DNA of 64,000 nt, taken from NCBI GenBank assembly GCA_023053575.1, contig JAKZAP010000021.1, forward strand, positions 16,306,212 to 16,370,211. Direction: 5' to 3'. Positions 1 to 11,805 of this stretch are shown piece after piece. Every line of letters begins with the position of its first letter. The first letter of the stretch is position 1. Position numbers and translations under genes: made by a program. The notes under the pieces were generated by a model, which saw only the letters and a program-made list of their open reading frames with translations, searched no databases and was not told the DNA's origin. The stretch comes from Branchinecta lynchi. Lineage: Eukaryota > Arthropoda > Branchiopoda > Anostraca > Branchinectidae.

Positions 1-430
1 TTTTCTTGTTAGCGCTTGTTTACTCTGCCCAGCCTTCATGCTCTCGAACGCGACGCAAAATATTTGAAAACTGAACGCTTCGTCGTTAAGAAATAGGAAA
101 ACCAAGCTAAACAAAAGAAGTCCAAAACAGAAAATAGACCTGATGGTCCACCATATCTTCCAAAATGGAAAACAATACTTTGAAGCTTGTCCTTCTGTGT
201 GAAAGAGTTATCGGCGAACCTTGAAGCTTGCAGCAAGTTTGCATTGCATGACTGACAAAACTCGGCTCGGCCGGAAAAGCGATAAGAGTTCAACGTAGGT
301 GGAGAACGAAACAATGGCGAAAGGCGGGGATTTCAGAAGCTCATAATTCCAGAAGAGTGCTAGGGATAATATGAGAGGCAGAATAAGCATGAGGGGTCCT
401 TCAGACCTTACAAGAAAAAAAGAAAAAAAG
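1..430 (+). repeat. Dispersed repeat D, copy 1 (cut by window start)
   Basis: It shares a series of blocks with 57480-57870: GTTAGCGCTTGTTTACTC, ATTTGAAAACTGAACGC, CTCGGCACGG-type sequence, GGGGATTTCAGAAGCTCATA and GGGGTCCTTCAG. Identity is low. Nothing coding is evident. Confidence 0.5.
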
Positions 431-1671
431 GAAATATGGGAAAGAGGAAAGCAAAACAAAAGAAAAAGATAAATGTTTAAAACAGAAGAAGCAATTGTAT
501 ACGTATATTTCTAAAGGTGGAAACCGGTGATGGAAACATTAAAATTGAAACTAAACAAAATTCGAAAAGGTGTGAAGCCCCGCATGCCGGTACGGCAAAA
601 CATAAGTGGTTCCATGCCTGGCTTCTAGACACGACAGTTTTGCGTTCCAAGTTTTTCAGTCGGCGGCGATTTGCTTCGTCTGGAATAGAACGATCACGCG
701 TTGTGAACCGTTTCATATCGTAGCGTATTTACGTGTCTAATTGGAAGTGTCTTTTTCGAAGTACGTGACCGTGAACAACCTCGCGCAACAGCTGGCGGCT
801 GACAGGAATCACGTACTGAGCGAAACTGGAGCCATGTGTGCTTGCACCTCTGTTATTTTGTTTCTCATTTTTATTAAAGGATAGTAATAATAGTAGTGAT
901 AACTTATTTGCACTAAAAGCTTGAGGCCATGGCAAGAATAAAAAAAAAACAAAAAAACAGAAACAAAAAATACTTAAAGGACATCTCTCACCAGTTATGT
1001 TTGTGCCTAGATGTGCTGTGATTAAAGATCTTCTACTTCTGCTTATAGCAAATTACACAAGTCTTTGGCAGTGTTAAGCTTCTTCCCAGAACCATTGCCT
1101 CGAAACAAACAAACGCGGCAAAATTTGTATAATCGTCTTCTGACCAATAAGCTTCTTGAAATTTGTAAACTTGAGCCTGATTTTACGTCGCATAAAGACC
1201 CAAACATGGCAAGCGAAAACTAAGGGTGACAGAATAAACCTATGAAATGCAGATTTTTGAGGTATTCAGGAGAGTAGTTGGAAATCTTAGGTAACTAGGG
1301 ACAGTTACAGTAAGAGGAACGACAGATCATTTAACCGGAAAGAGTCAACTCAGCTATGCAGTTGAACAAAAGTTTCTGTGTGGGCCAAAGCTATCTTCAG
1401 GAACATTTTTAACCTCTTTCTATCCTGGATGTACGTACTCCCGATCACGCTACTCTTCCCCACTTCATCATTTGCTCTGCTTACACTTTTAAATCTCAAC
1501 CGTGGGTCTAACTCGCGAGTCTCGCGACGCACAAACACCTTTCGCTATCGCTTGCACATGTCGGGCAAAAGTAGGAACCAGTACGCCCAAGTTTATTCCC
1601 TAAATGTTTCCTCCGCACCCCAAGCGGGAGACAGTCCTTAAATTCACCCACTTAGTCCCAGCCTAAAACAA
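431..1671. other. No gene recognised
   Basis: AT-rich sequence. A LINE-like tail (GGCCATGGCAAGAATAAA plus an A run) lies around 925-950. Nothing else was recognised. Confidence 0.5.
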
Positions 1672-2597
1672 CAAGACCAAAGGTTTCGATGGGATCCCAA
1701 AAATTTAATATTTGAGCCAGACAATTGGGTCTTGTCGAAATCCGGTCTTCGCCAGACTCCTTGAACATTTTCACTATCAAATTTAGAAACAGATTAAAAA
1801 ATCAGAACTTCCTGCATTACTTTTGCCAAATTTCCGGTTTCGGCTGGATCCCTGCCGAACTACTTGTCGGACAGAAAACTAAAACTCAACAAACATTTTC
1901 GTCACGTCTCCTTACCCCCTATATCAAACCTCTAATCAGCTTCAGATAAAACTGATCCGGCTTCAGCCGGATTCCTGGCGAACTACATGTCCGGGTAGAA
2001 AATGATTGTCTTATAGGGGTTCAGCATGTCTTTTTAACACTAAATATTCCCCTAAATACGGATTCAATGGCTTCTTACCCCTAAATCGAACATCTAATCA
2101 ACTTCAGATAAAACTACTATTAATAAATTTTCCGGTTTTGGCCGGATTCCGGGTGAACTTTTTATCTGGTGAGAAAATGGTTTTCATATACGGATAGAGT
2201 AATGTATTAATGTATTAACCTATTAATAGAACATCTAATCAACTTCAGATAGAACTTTTACTTCTAACAAATTTTCCGGTTTTGGCCGGATTCCGGGCGA
2301 ACTACTTCTCCGGCGGGAAACCGATTTTCATATTAGTGTTCAGCATGTCTTCTTACCCCTAAATTGACAATCTCATTATCTCTTAACAAATATTTGTTTG
2401 TCCCTTAATTTGCCCCCCCCCCCCTAAATGTAGGGCTACATACCCCATCTACGAATTCGACATGTCCCTTGGCCAAAGAATCTTCACACCAAGTTTCATT
2501 AATATAACTCATTCCCTTCGAGAGTTATCGTGCTCACAGACGGACTACATTTACGAAATCATGGGTATCCCTCCACTTACGTTTTGGGATCCCAAAA
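1672..2597 (+). repeat. GGGATCCC-family element, copy 1 (long)
   Basis: This copy starts CAAGACCAAAGGTTTCGATG then GGATCCCAAAA and ends ACGTTTTGGGATCCCAAAA. Between are about four imperfect units of roughly 125-145 bases containing CCGG-TTT-GGCCGGATTCCGG and GAACTACTTGTCCGG, each followed by CTTACCCCTAAAT. Near the right end come a run of C, the AGTTATCGTGCT block and ACGG-type tetranucleotides. Thirteen copies of this family occur in the window. I see no protein-coding capacity, and its class is unknown. Confidence 0.8.
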
Positions 2598-2959
2598 ACT
2601 CTTCCCTCACGTCTCTTTTTGTGGATGCATCGCTGTTATATTACCATACCCTTTAAAAATCATTTTATATTGAATGAATAAATCTGTTTCTTTCCCGTCT
2701 TCTTCTAATCTGTCAATGCTGAGCCGGAAAAAAACGACAACAAGAAACGATCGAAATTATAACAACCGCAGCTTAATTAAGCCTATAGGAGTATGACATG
2801 ATTGCTGGATAGAGGTTTTGAGCTCAAGGGATTCCAGGAAACGAGCTTATCATTTTATTCTTTTAATATATTTTATTTTCGTCATATTTATTTTTTACAT
2901 ATTATTCATAGTTTCCCGTCGTTTAAACTCCATTTATCAAACAATTTATATACCCTGTC

Positions 2960-3560
2960 ACTCGTACTTGTTTTGATGAGAAATATCGAAAAGTTGCATA
3001 ACAGGTGTTTCTGAACAATGAGCTCTTTGAAAGATTTTGGACGAAAGAAAAAGATTTTAAGCGGGAGCATGTTCCGCCTCGAAAAGCCAAACATTTGAAA
3101 ATGCAAGAAACAGTGTAGTTCTGTTAAGATGGATAAATGTTAACCAGACAGTGCGAAATCACGAAGTTAGAACGGATGGAACGATTATGCAATAGTTAAT
3201 CAGCAAGAAATGTACGACGAGTCCTTTAAACAAATCCAGAGGACAGCAATAGCATACAGTTGGCAACATTCCATCTCGAAAGTAATTCTGAAACTTATCC
3301 GTCCGATAATGCCGGCGCTATTGATCAAATGGATTTTGGCTTCAACTTTTTTCCAATTAATTAATGTACCCGTGGCTTGGCCTGCATCGGAAATATCTCG
3401 GTGTAGTATGTCAATTCCGGCGACCCATTCGGGAAAACTGGCATAACCAGTATTTCTGACAAATGAGCTCGTCGTAAGTGACAAGCGGGAGCCTGATCTA
3501 TCTAAAAAAGAACCAAGCAATTTAAAATGCAAGAATCAATGTAGTGCCATTAAAGTTCAA
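2960..3560 (+). repeat. 460-bp repeat, units 1 and partial 2
   Basis: The unit includes CAATGAGCTC, AAGCGGGAGC, CCAGACAGTGCGAAATC, CGAGTCCTTTAAACAAATCC and CTTATCCGTCCGATAATG, then CCCATTCGGGAAAACT before the next CAAATGAGCTC at about 3462. The second unit breaks off at 3560. No open frame is shared between units. Confidence 0.7.
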
Positions 3561-4184
3561 TGGGCAGATCAAACTACCCCAATCCCACTCTGTACCAACC
3601 TAGGAACAATGCTTACCCCCTAGATCAGCAGTTTTTTCAACAGTTTCCTCTCTGTGATATTTCAGAGCGTATTTTTTGGGCCAGTACATGCTCAATTTAC
3701 TAGATTGACAAAGATAAAAGTGATATTTCTTATAATACTTAGTAGATCTTTATTTTATGCATAAATCAGCTTTTATAATTCAGATTTGAATAGGTTATTT
3801 GTTTTTGAATGATTTGTGTAGCTATGTTATTTTTTTAAGCTTATTGCATATTCTAGTACATTTTATAAAGCAAGCTAATCAAGCTTCACAACACTATTCC
3901 ACAAAGAAAAACTCTTAATAGGCACTTTAAGCCATGGAACTTCTGATGAAACACTAGAACAATCAGGTAAACTGCATCTGCTGCTTGACTATGGTGACAT
4001 CTCAAACATATCCTTTTATATCAAGCATTGCTGGGAGTTTTTGAATTTCCTGCCACGATATCCCAGCTCCTAAGATTTGGATCGCCGAAATGCCAGAGAT
4101 AACAAGGGATAACAAGAAAACGGCCGATTTTCGTAGCGCCTTCTAAAGGAAGTTGGAAATGTTTATTTGTGAAGCATTTAATAC
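3561..4184. other. No gene recognised
   Basis: AT-rich spacer between units of the 460-bp repeat. A duplicated ATAACAAGGGATAACAAG lies near 4100. No coding signal. Confidence 0.5.
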
Positions 4185-5075
4185 AAAGCAAAGCATTAGA
4201 AGTGTCCATTGTGCTTTAAGGTGGATAAACGTTACCCAGACAGTACGAAAGCCCAGAAATTTGAACGGATGGAACGATTAGGCACGTCTAGTTCAGTAAG
4301 AAAGGTACAACGAGTCCTTTAAATAAATCTGTTGGACATCAATAGCCTACATGTGACATCCTTCCAGCTAGGATGTAATTCTGAAACTTATCCGTCCGAT
4401 ACTATCGGCGCTTTGATCGAACTTGATTTTGGCTTCAAACTGTTTCCAGCTAATTATTCTAACCGTAGGTTGGCCAGCGTCGGGAAATGTCTCGGCGTGA
4501 TATGTCAGTTCAGTTCAGTTGTTCAGTTGAATTTTATTAAATTCAAAATAAATGAACAAAATACGTTTCCACCCCTACAAAGCTCCATGGCCCGTTGCAT
4601 AGGGGTTAATACCAAAAAAATCAACAAATAAACGAGTCATTCGGCGATCCATTTGAAAAACTTGCCTAACCAGTATTTCTGACCAATGAGCTCCTTGTAA
4701 GCGATAAGCGGTAGCCTGATCCGCATCGAAAAGAACCGAACATTTTAAAATGCGAAAATCAGTGTAATGCCATTAAGGTGAATAAACGTCACCCAGACAG
4801 TACGACTTCCAGAAATTTGAACGGATTGAACGATTAGTCATGGATAGTTCAGTAAGAAAGGTACAACGAGTCCTTTAAATAAATCCAACGGACACCAATA
4901 GCCTAGAGTTAGCATCCTTACAGCTCGAAAGTAATTCTGAAACTTATCCGTCCGATACTGTCAGCGGTTTGATCCAAGGGCTTCAGACGTTTTCCAATTG
5001 ATTATCCCATCGACAGGTTGGCGAGAATCGGGAAATGTCTCGGTGTAGTATGTCAGTTCTGACGACCAATTTGGA
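4185..5075 (+). repeat. 460-bp repeat, units 3 and 4
   Basis: Two more units. Unit 3 is broken at about 4505-4635 by a CAGTT run and the same small insert seen in the GGGATCCC copy at 5345. Unit 4 leads directly into that GGGATCCC copy at 5077, as if the two families form one larger composite. Confidence 0.7.
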
Positions 5076-5076
5076 A

Positions 5077-6117
5077 CAAGACCAAAGGTTTCGATGGGAT
5101 CCCAAAAATTCAAATTTGATCCAGACAATTGAGTCTTGTCTTCGCCAGACTCCTTGAACAGTTTTGCTATTAAAATTTAGAAACAGATTAATGCCAAATA
5201 GCTGATCATATGAGAAAACCAAGTTCAGATATGAATTCAGCATGCGTGTTTACCTCTTCAAGTCATATCTATTTTGACGAAGCAGATCGAAACTTCCTGC
5301 CTTACTTCTGCCAATTTTTCGGTTTCGGCGGAATTCCGGAAGGTTTTATCAAATTCAAAATAAATGAACAAAATAAGTTTCCATCCCTACAAAGCTCCAT
5401 GGCCCGTTGCATAGGGGTTAATAACAAAATAAGGGTCCGGCAAAAAAATAAAGCTCGAAAACGAATTCCTTACCCCTACATCCAACCTCTAGTCAACTTC
5501 AGATTAAACTTCTACTTTTAACAAATTTTCCGCTTTCAGTCGGATTCCGAGTGATCTATGCGTCCAGTCAGAAAATGATTGTCCTGTGCGAATTCAGCTT
5601 TTCTGCCTACCCGCAAATCGATCATCTTATCAAATTTAAATAAACTTTTACTTTAAACAAATTCACCGAATTTGGCCGGATTCCGGCCAAACTAATTGTC
5701 CGGCGAGAAGATAATTTTCATATTCGGAATCAGCACGTTTCCTTGCCCCTAAATTGAACCTCCAGTGAACTTCATATTAAACTTTTACTTTTCGCAAATT
5801 TTCCGGTTTTCGCTGGATTCCGGGTGAACTATTTGTCCGACGAGAGCCTGTCTCTTTACCCCTAATTCGACTATTTTATTAGCTTTTAAGAAAAAAAAAT
5901 TGTTACCCTTAATTTCAAACCCCTCCCCCACCCTCAAATATAGAGCTATATAGCCCATCTTCGAACTTGACCTGTACTTTGACCTAAAGAGTCCTCATGT
6001 CGGGTTTGATCAAAATATCTCAACCACTTCGAGAGTTATCGTGCGGACGGACGGACAGACGGACAACTTTTGCGATTTCATAGGTATCCCTCCACTTACG
6101 TTTTGGGATCCCAAAAA
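5077..6117 (+). repeat. GGGATCCC-family element, copy 2 (full-length)
   Basis: Both termini are present. An insert of about 95 bases at roughly 5345-5440 (CTACAAAGCTCCATGGCCCG and flanks) breaks one internal unit. The same insert occurs inside a 460-bp repeat at about 4525-4630, so it is a separate small mobile sequence. Confidence 0.8.
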
Positions 6118-6545
6118 CTTGCATAATCGGTATTCCTGACCAATGAGCTCCTGATCACTTGTAAGCGGGAGCCTGATCCGCCCCCAAAAAGGGCAAACTT
6201 GAAAATGTATTGATTAGGTAGTGCAGTTAAGGAGGATAAAAATTACCTAGACAGTATGAAATCCCCGCAATGGGAAGATGGACAATTAGGCATTAATAAT
6301 CCCTAAAATAGGTACGAAGAGTCCTTTAAGTAAACCATCGGAGAGGAATAGCCTACATTCCAGTTCGGAAGTGCGTCTGAAACTGAAGGTGTCAGATACT
6401 GTCGGCGCTTTGATCGAAGGGATTTGGCTTCGAACTTTTTCCAATTAATTATTGATTCTATCCGTAGGTTGACCAGCATCGGGAAATGTCTCGGCGTTGT
6501 ATGTCAAATCAGGCGACCCATTCGGGAAAACTGGACATGTGACTG
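6115..6545 (+). repeat. 460-bp repeat, unit 5
   Basis: A unit directly following the GGGATCCC element that ends at 6117, with CAATGAGCTCCTGATCACTT, CTTTGATCGAAGGGATTTGG and GACCCATTCGGGAAAACTGG. The alternation supports a composite of the two families. Confidence 0.65.
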
Positions 6546-7131
6546 GTCAGTCGACAACAAGGAACAAACAACGGAATAAGTATAGTTGCGTGGTGTAATC
6601 GAAAAACAGAGCTTGGTGTACGCAGCAGTTTGATTGCAGTACAAGCTGAACAGAAAAGTGGTAGACCTGCAGTGGCTCTATACTAAAAGAGTCCCTAGGT
6701 TTTATCTGACGAAACAAGAGATTTGGTTAAAGCAGTAGTACTGCAATAAGTAGCGGAGAATTTTCGGCAGGAGATTCGAATCGAAAGTTTGATTAAAGTA
6801 CACAGTGAAGTTGCAACGGTGAGAACTACCATACCACTGCGAAAGAAGTAGTAAGTGGCTGGGCATTTGCGGTGCCAGATTCGTACTTCAAAACACATGA
6901 TCGTCGCACCGGTTACTGCACATCCGACTTAATCTTTTGATTGTCCAGATACCTGATTGTTTCGATCACTGAAGCCTAAAATATCTGATAAGGAATTCTC
7001 GGATTAGGACTTGTGTATCATCACAGTACTCGTGATAAAAGCGTCCCGGAATGTACATCCGGACAGGTTTTGTGATTTGTGAGTAGAGTCTGTGGATCCG
7101 TTTGTGACATGGAAAAGTGTTGATTGTTGAA
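6546..7131 (+). other. Presumed 5' flank or 5' UTR of the CDR2-like gene
   Basis: This stretch appears free of the dispersed families. I cannot point to a core promoter element with confidence. Transcription of the gene must start here or in an upstream noncoding exon. Confidence 0.35.
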
Positions 7132-7240
7132 ATGAACCAAGAATGTGGGAAACGGATTTTTCTAAGCTCAGATTCCGCCCAGAACTCCATGGAGTTCTGG
7201 GATTACACCGTCGAGCTGGAGTGTATGAAGGGACAAGATG
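7132..7240 (+). CDS. CDR2-like gene, coding exon 1 (start exon)
   Basis: This exon holds the translation start of the CDR2/centrocortin-like gene. Two in-frame ATGs are present, at 7132 and 7189, after an in-frame stop at 7105. The first has a G at -3 and is preferred; the second begins MEFWDYTVELE. The exon ends with the codon GAT plus one G, followed by a near-consensus donor GTGAGT at 7241. The leftover G joins the AC at the start of exon 2 to give Asp, producing the family hallmark DLQLAAELGK across the splice. Vertebrate CDR2 has a similar short acidic and aromatic segment with a Trp before this block. The ATG choice is inferred. Nothing in the exon alone would identify it; the evidence is phase, donor quality and fit to exon 2. 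Confidence 0.65.
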
Positions 7241-7416
7241 GTGAGTAGACTATTTAATTTTTCTATTTTGACATTGTCAATCAATCAAATCGTTTATTGA
7301 AACACCAACTTCATAGCTTTCTTCGTCAGAAGATGCTAAATTACGCTGGTCATACAGTAATAAAATACATAAATTACACTAATTATTCACTTTGTTCAAA
7401 ATGTCTGTAAAAAAGG

Positions 7417-7602
7417 CAAGGCCGTATCCAGGGGGGGGGGGAGTTAGGGGGTTGACCCCCCACCGAAACATACAAAAACACTCATTTTTATAGACTTTTC
7501 CTTCTGATCTATGTCTTTTTTTGTACTTTTTGTGCGAACCGCAGGCGAAACCCTCCCCCCGAAAGGCAAAAAAAACGAAATAAATTCCTGGAAACGGGCC
7601 TG
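7417..7602. mobile_element. hAT-like MITE, copy 1, 8-bp target duplication
   Basis: The inverted ends are CAAGGCCGTATCCAGG and CCTGGAAACGGGCCTG. Flanks at 7409-7416 (AAAAAAGG) and 7603-7610 (AAAATAGG) match at 7 of 8 positions, as expected for an old hAT-type target duplication. Inside are a G run, the phrase CTGATCTATGTCTTTTTT and a C run. It lies in intron 1, 176 bases after exon 1. Confidence 0.75.
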
Positions 7603-7610
7603 AAAATAGG

Positions 7611-8507
7611 GCACAAACGAGTTCACGAACCTTTAAGTTATCACTGCGTAAGTGGGTGAAACAATCATCGTCGCTGGAACGTGTTGTCATCAGCACAAAC
7701 AAGCTAAACGTGAGTATATGGACATGTCGGGCCGCAACGCCGCAATCTAACGCCATCTATCCACTTAGCCAGTATTGGATGGGATCATACCCTCCGGTAG
7801 GAACCGAAAATTTGTGACGGACCGAGTCTACTGAGGAAATAGACGAGGGATTTGACACAAAGGAAAAAAAACATCTGAACTACAGCGCCGTTTTTCTCTG
7901 CCGAAATACGTGATTGCATCTGACGTAAAGTTCGGCCGGAAGTCGGTAAAATCGGAAATTTGAAGAACGGCCAAATCGACTGAGAAAATAGACTAGGAGT
8001 TAGGCGTAGGGTAGAAAATGATTTTGAATTATAGCGTCGTTTATCTCTGCCGAAATTGGTGATTAGATCTGACGTATAATTCGGCCGGAAGCCAGTTGAA
8101 ACCGGAAATTTGAAAAAGTGCCAAATCGACAGAGAAAATAGACTAGGAGTTCGACGCACGGTAGAAAAAAACTTTGAATTACAGTGTCGTTTTCCTTTGC
8201 CGAAATTTGTTGATTACATCTGTCCTATTAGCCTTTAACTCGCCGGAAACCGGTAGAAATCGGAAATCTGAAGAAGTGCCAAATTGACTGAGAAAATAGA
8301 CTAGGGGTTAGTCGCGGTCGTAAGGTATAAAAAGCATTTTGGATTGGGATATGGAAATTTATGTGATGATGGATACGCCATGATACCGAGAGGTTACCCA
8401 CTCAGTTTTTGGGTGCACAGCAGGTGCCTGCTGGTGTCCGCCGGTGCCTGCCGGTGCAGACTGGTGCCCGCCGCGCAAGTACAAATTTGTCAAATTCACC
8501 TGAACTT
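7611..8507. other. Intron 1 sequence with ~125-bp degenerate repeats
   Basis: Between about 7800 and 8330 the phrase GAAAATAGACTAGG, TTGCCGAAAT and GGCCGGAAGCCAGTTGAAAC returns every 120-130 bases (four units). A GGTGCC-rich segment follows at 8400-8475. Confidence 0.55.
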
Positions 8508-8661
8508 CACTGTAAAAAGTTTCTCCGAATAAGGATGTAGTATTTGCTACTGGGATTAGTTTATCTCTATTAGGATAAAATTAATCCGAATTATGGATAA
8601 TTATATGTCAGTAAAGACAAGAATAATCCCAGTAGCAAATACTGCAAGATTGACGATTTTT
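8508..8661. mobile_element. TA-flanked MITE (CACTGTAAAAA), copy 1, eroded right end
   Basis: The left end CACTGTAAAAAGTTTCTCCG and the interior GCTACTGGGATTA / TAATCCCAGTAGCAAATACT are clear. The right terminus is diverged and no TA pair is seen. Confidence 0.6.
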
Positions 8662-8664
8662 ATG

Positions 8665-9290
8665 GAGTCTACCGAATTATTGCACAGGTAGCCTACCGGA
8701 ATTTTTGCTCAGGGCATCTACCGAAATGCTGATCAAGGAATCTATCGGAACTTGTCTCAGGGAATTACTGGAGGCTAGATCAGGGGATCTACAGGACTTG
8801 AATCTACTAGAATTTTTGAACCTACCGGAATTTTTCTCAGGGAATCTACCGGAATTTGCTCTAGGAACCTACCGGAAATTGCTCTGGGAACCTACCGGAA
8901 TTTTGCTCAGGGCATCTACCGAAATCTTGCTCAAGGAATCTATCGGAACTTGTCTTAGGGAATTTACTGAAGGCTGGATCAGGGAATCTACCGTACTTTG
9001 CCCCACGGAATCTGTCCGAATTTTGGAATCTACAGGAATTTTGCTCAGGGAATCTAGCGGAGTTTGGCTGAGAGAATCTACCGGAATTTTGCCCAGGGAA
9101 TCTACCGTGATTTTGCTCATTTGCTCAGGAATCTACCGAAGTCGTTCTCAAGGAATCTACCGAAGTCTTTCTCAAGAATTCTATCAGAACTTCTCTATTT
9201 ACTAGAGGCTGGGTCAGGGAATCTATTGCACTTTGCTCCGCGGAATCAACAAGAATTTGTCTCAGGGAATCTACCGGAATTTTGTTGGTT
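8665..9290 (+). repeat. 24-bp minisatellite with higher-order structure
   Basis: About 25 diverged units of GAATCTACCGGAATTTTGCT plus CAGG. A block of about eight units recurs: GCATCTACCGAAATG at 8714 and GCATCTACCGAAATC at 8912 (198 bases), and AGGCTAGATCAGGG / AGGCTGGATCAGGG at 8772 and 8971 (199 bases), with a third at 9206. A 166-codon frame through it (RESTGILLRES-type repeats) reflects the 24-base period and is not a gene. Confidence 0.85.
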
Positions 9291-9557
9291 ACCGGATAAG
9301 TACAGACTCACAGCTTACCAGGATGACCCGAGCACACAACTTACCAGAGTGATTCTTGCAGACAGACAACATAGCGTACCGGAACATTCTTGGGTGATCA
9401 ACCTATTGAAATTTATCATTTCCAACTACAATTACTATTCCAGGAATAGTTTCACGGTACCGTCTACTCCAGTTTTGATAGCTTTCTCGACTCCTCACCG
9501 CATAGCTATACAAGTTTGAGAATAAAGGGCTAGGGACTGCTACCGAAAATTGGTCGA

Positions 9558-9910
9558 CAAATTTTGTGTCCGGTTTTTGCCGGATTCCGGGTGAACTACT
9601 AGCCCGGCAAGAGACTAACTTTCATATTCGGATTCAGCGTGTCTCCTTACCCCTAAATCAACTGTCTCAATAGCTTTTAAAAATATTTTGTTTGCCCCTT
9701 AATTTGAAACCCCCTCCCCCACCCCTAAAGGTAGGTTTACAGAGCCTATCTACGAACTTGACCTTACCAGTAACCCAGAGAATCCTCAGAGCAAGTTTCA
9801 TCCAAATATCTCATACCCTTCGAGAGTTATCGTGCTGACAGACGGACTGACAGACGGACAACTTTTACGATGTCTTAGGTATCGCTCTACTTACGTTTTG
9901 GGATCCCAAA
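9558..9910 (+). repeat. GGGATCCC-family element, copy 3 (right end only)
   Basis: Only the last internal unit and the right terminal part are present, ending ACGTTTTGGGATCCCAAA. It follows the 24-bp minisatellite after about 270 bases. Confidence 0.75.
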
Positions 9911-11164
9911 TATAAGCTGCCTTTTCAGTAAAGCTTTACTGAGTCTATTTTGTCTTGTTTGTAACACATAATAGAAGTCAGAACACAACAGTAGAGTTTC
10001 AACAATTCTAGAGTTTCTACAGAGGTGGTCATTAGAAGACTGTCCGGTAAAAACATGAACAAATCCGGTACAACTTCACAAAATTTCGGTAAAATTCCGA
10101 AGCTGCACCCCCCCCCCCTTATCAGGAAGGTATCGGGACGCCCCTGGCTTTGACTCTAGGGGAATGTGGGCAAACATGCTTTTCTCAGTACATTTTTTTT
10201 TACAGCTACGTTACTACTTTGCCGTTTCACACACCACTATCGACAAGGACCGAAACTGCTTCAATAGATTTCACCATCGTTAGTGTTGTATTTGCTTTTT
10301 TTTTTCATTTTTCAATGATCAGTACAATCATTCAACTGGAGTATATTGGTGCTGTCGGTCCGCAGTTTGTCAAATGACCGAAGCGACATTTCTACCTTTA
10401 CTACTCAGACCCGCCATTTGACGGACCTCTGATTTTCTAAGAACCGAAACTGACTGAGACAAGTTCAGACATTTCTAGGACATAATCCTCGTGATTTTAT
10501 CACGAAGGAAACAATTCAGGTTTGAAAGGGTTAATATGATGTTTTAAACAGGTTCAAAAAGCCGGTGCCGGCTGGTGCCCGCCGGTCTCTGCCGGTACCC
10601 GGTTCCGAGGAGTGGGCAACCCCTCGCATGATACCAAAGAAGAAAACTCTTTTAACCTCTCTTTCAGTTTCTCATCCGACAATCGGTAAAAAGGTGCAGA
10701 AAAGATGAATGAACCCTAGCTTTTCTCTTTACTTACTCGCCGCTGCTCCAGTGATTACTAAGGTTGCTTACTGCTTATACAGGATACGGCTCCCATTGAA
10801 AATTACCAAAGTCGGTGTTGTACCATTGTTTGCTACCGATACCAGAGCCATTGATTGACAGATGAACGGTTTGGAGAGATTTAATTTGAAACTGAAATTT
10901 TCTCTTTCTTCGTGGGTTTTTCGGATGGTCAGCCGTCTACCAAAGGAAAAAAACACCGCCGATATGGTAGAGACGTAATAGGTAGTCTGTACCGTACCGA
11001 GTTACCGGTTGAAAAGTTTGCTTTTGTTTTCTTTCGTGTCCTGCTGGCTGGATAAATCAGTCCACCTAACGTATTAGTCGAGATTCACTGTTTATCGACA
11101 ATCAGAATTTATTGGGTCCGGAACCATTAATTGCAGGTCTAAGGCTATGGCATTTCCTGCACAA
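9911..11164. other. Intron 1, no gene recognised
   Basis: AT-rich sequence with a C run at about 10110 and a GGTGCC-rich segment at 10560-10635. No exon was found. Confidence 0.45.
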
Positions 11165-11410
11165 TAAAATTTGACCCCCCCCCCCCCTCCTCTTAACTGC
11201 CCACACAGTTCGTGGATTCGATGTGGATCTAGAAACGGTGCATCTAGGGCATATAATAGTCCTTCCGTCAAGTTACATCCCGATCTCTCCGCTCCCCCGT
11301 AAGCGTGTCATGAGATTTCCGAGAGCCCCTCTACCCCCCCCCCCCCCCCCCCCCCAACAAAAATGCCGGATCCGGTGCGGCCTGTCAGCGTTAATACTCG
11401 CCAACGCTCG
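11165..11410 (-). repeat. CAAGTGCCAT-family element, fragment 4
   Basis: An internal minus-strand fragment recognisable by ACATCCCGATCTCTCCGCTC and AATGCCGGATCCGGTGCGG, bracketed by long C runs at about 11176 and 11334. Confidence 0.55.
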
Positions 11411-11805
11411 AGTTCCATTGTAGGATACTTTCAACACTCTTTTGGCGTTCGGTCGTTCATAAGGATTTAGCCTTCATTTTGCAGCACTATTATTATCATT
11501 TCGCGACAAAAAAAGCAAATCAAATTTTATGGGATTTTGGATCGAAGGATTTTTTATCTCTTGCTGTTTGAAGTTCGAATTAATCAAGTTCGTTGACCAC
11601 AAATAAAATAGGTCTTGACTTGTGCAGCGCTATTTTCTGTCGGACTTGAAAAAAAAATCAAAATAAATTATGTGTCGCATTGTGTGTATAATTTGCTCTC
11701 CGTTGTCTTGGTTCAAACGAACATTCTAGGACGAACAAAAACATTGCTTATATTTTAGCAATATATTATCGCAGAGATGTTATTTTATTTTGTTCCCAAT
11801 ATTAA

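Noticed and set aside
8705..9205. 166-codon frame with RESTGILL repeats
   Set aside because: A 24-base period is a multiple of three, so an open frame repeats itself; unit-length changes shift it and no start context is shared.
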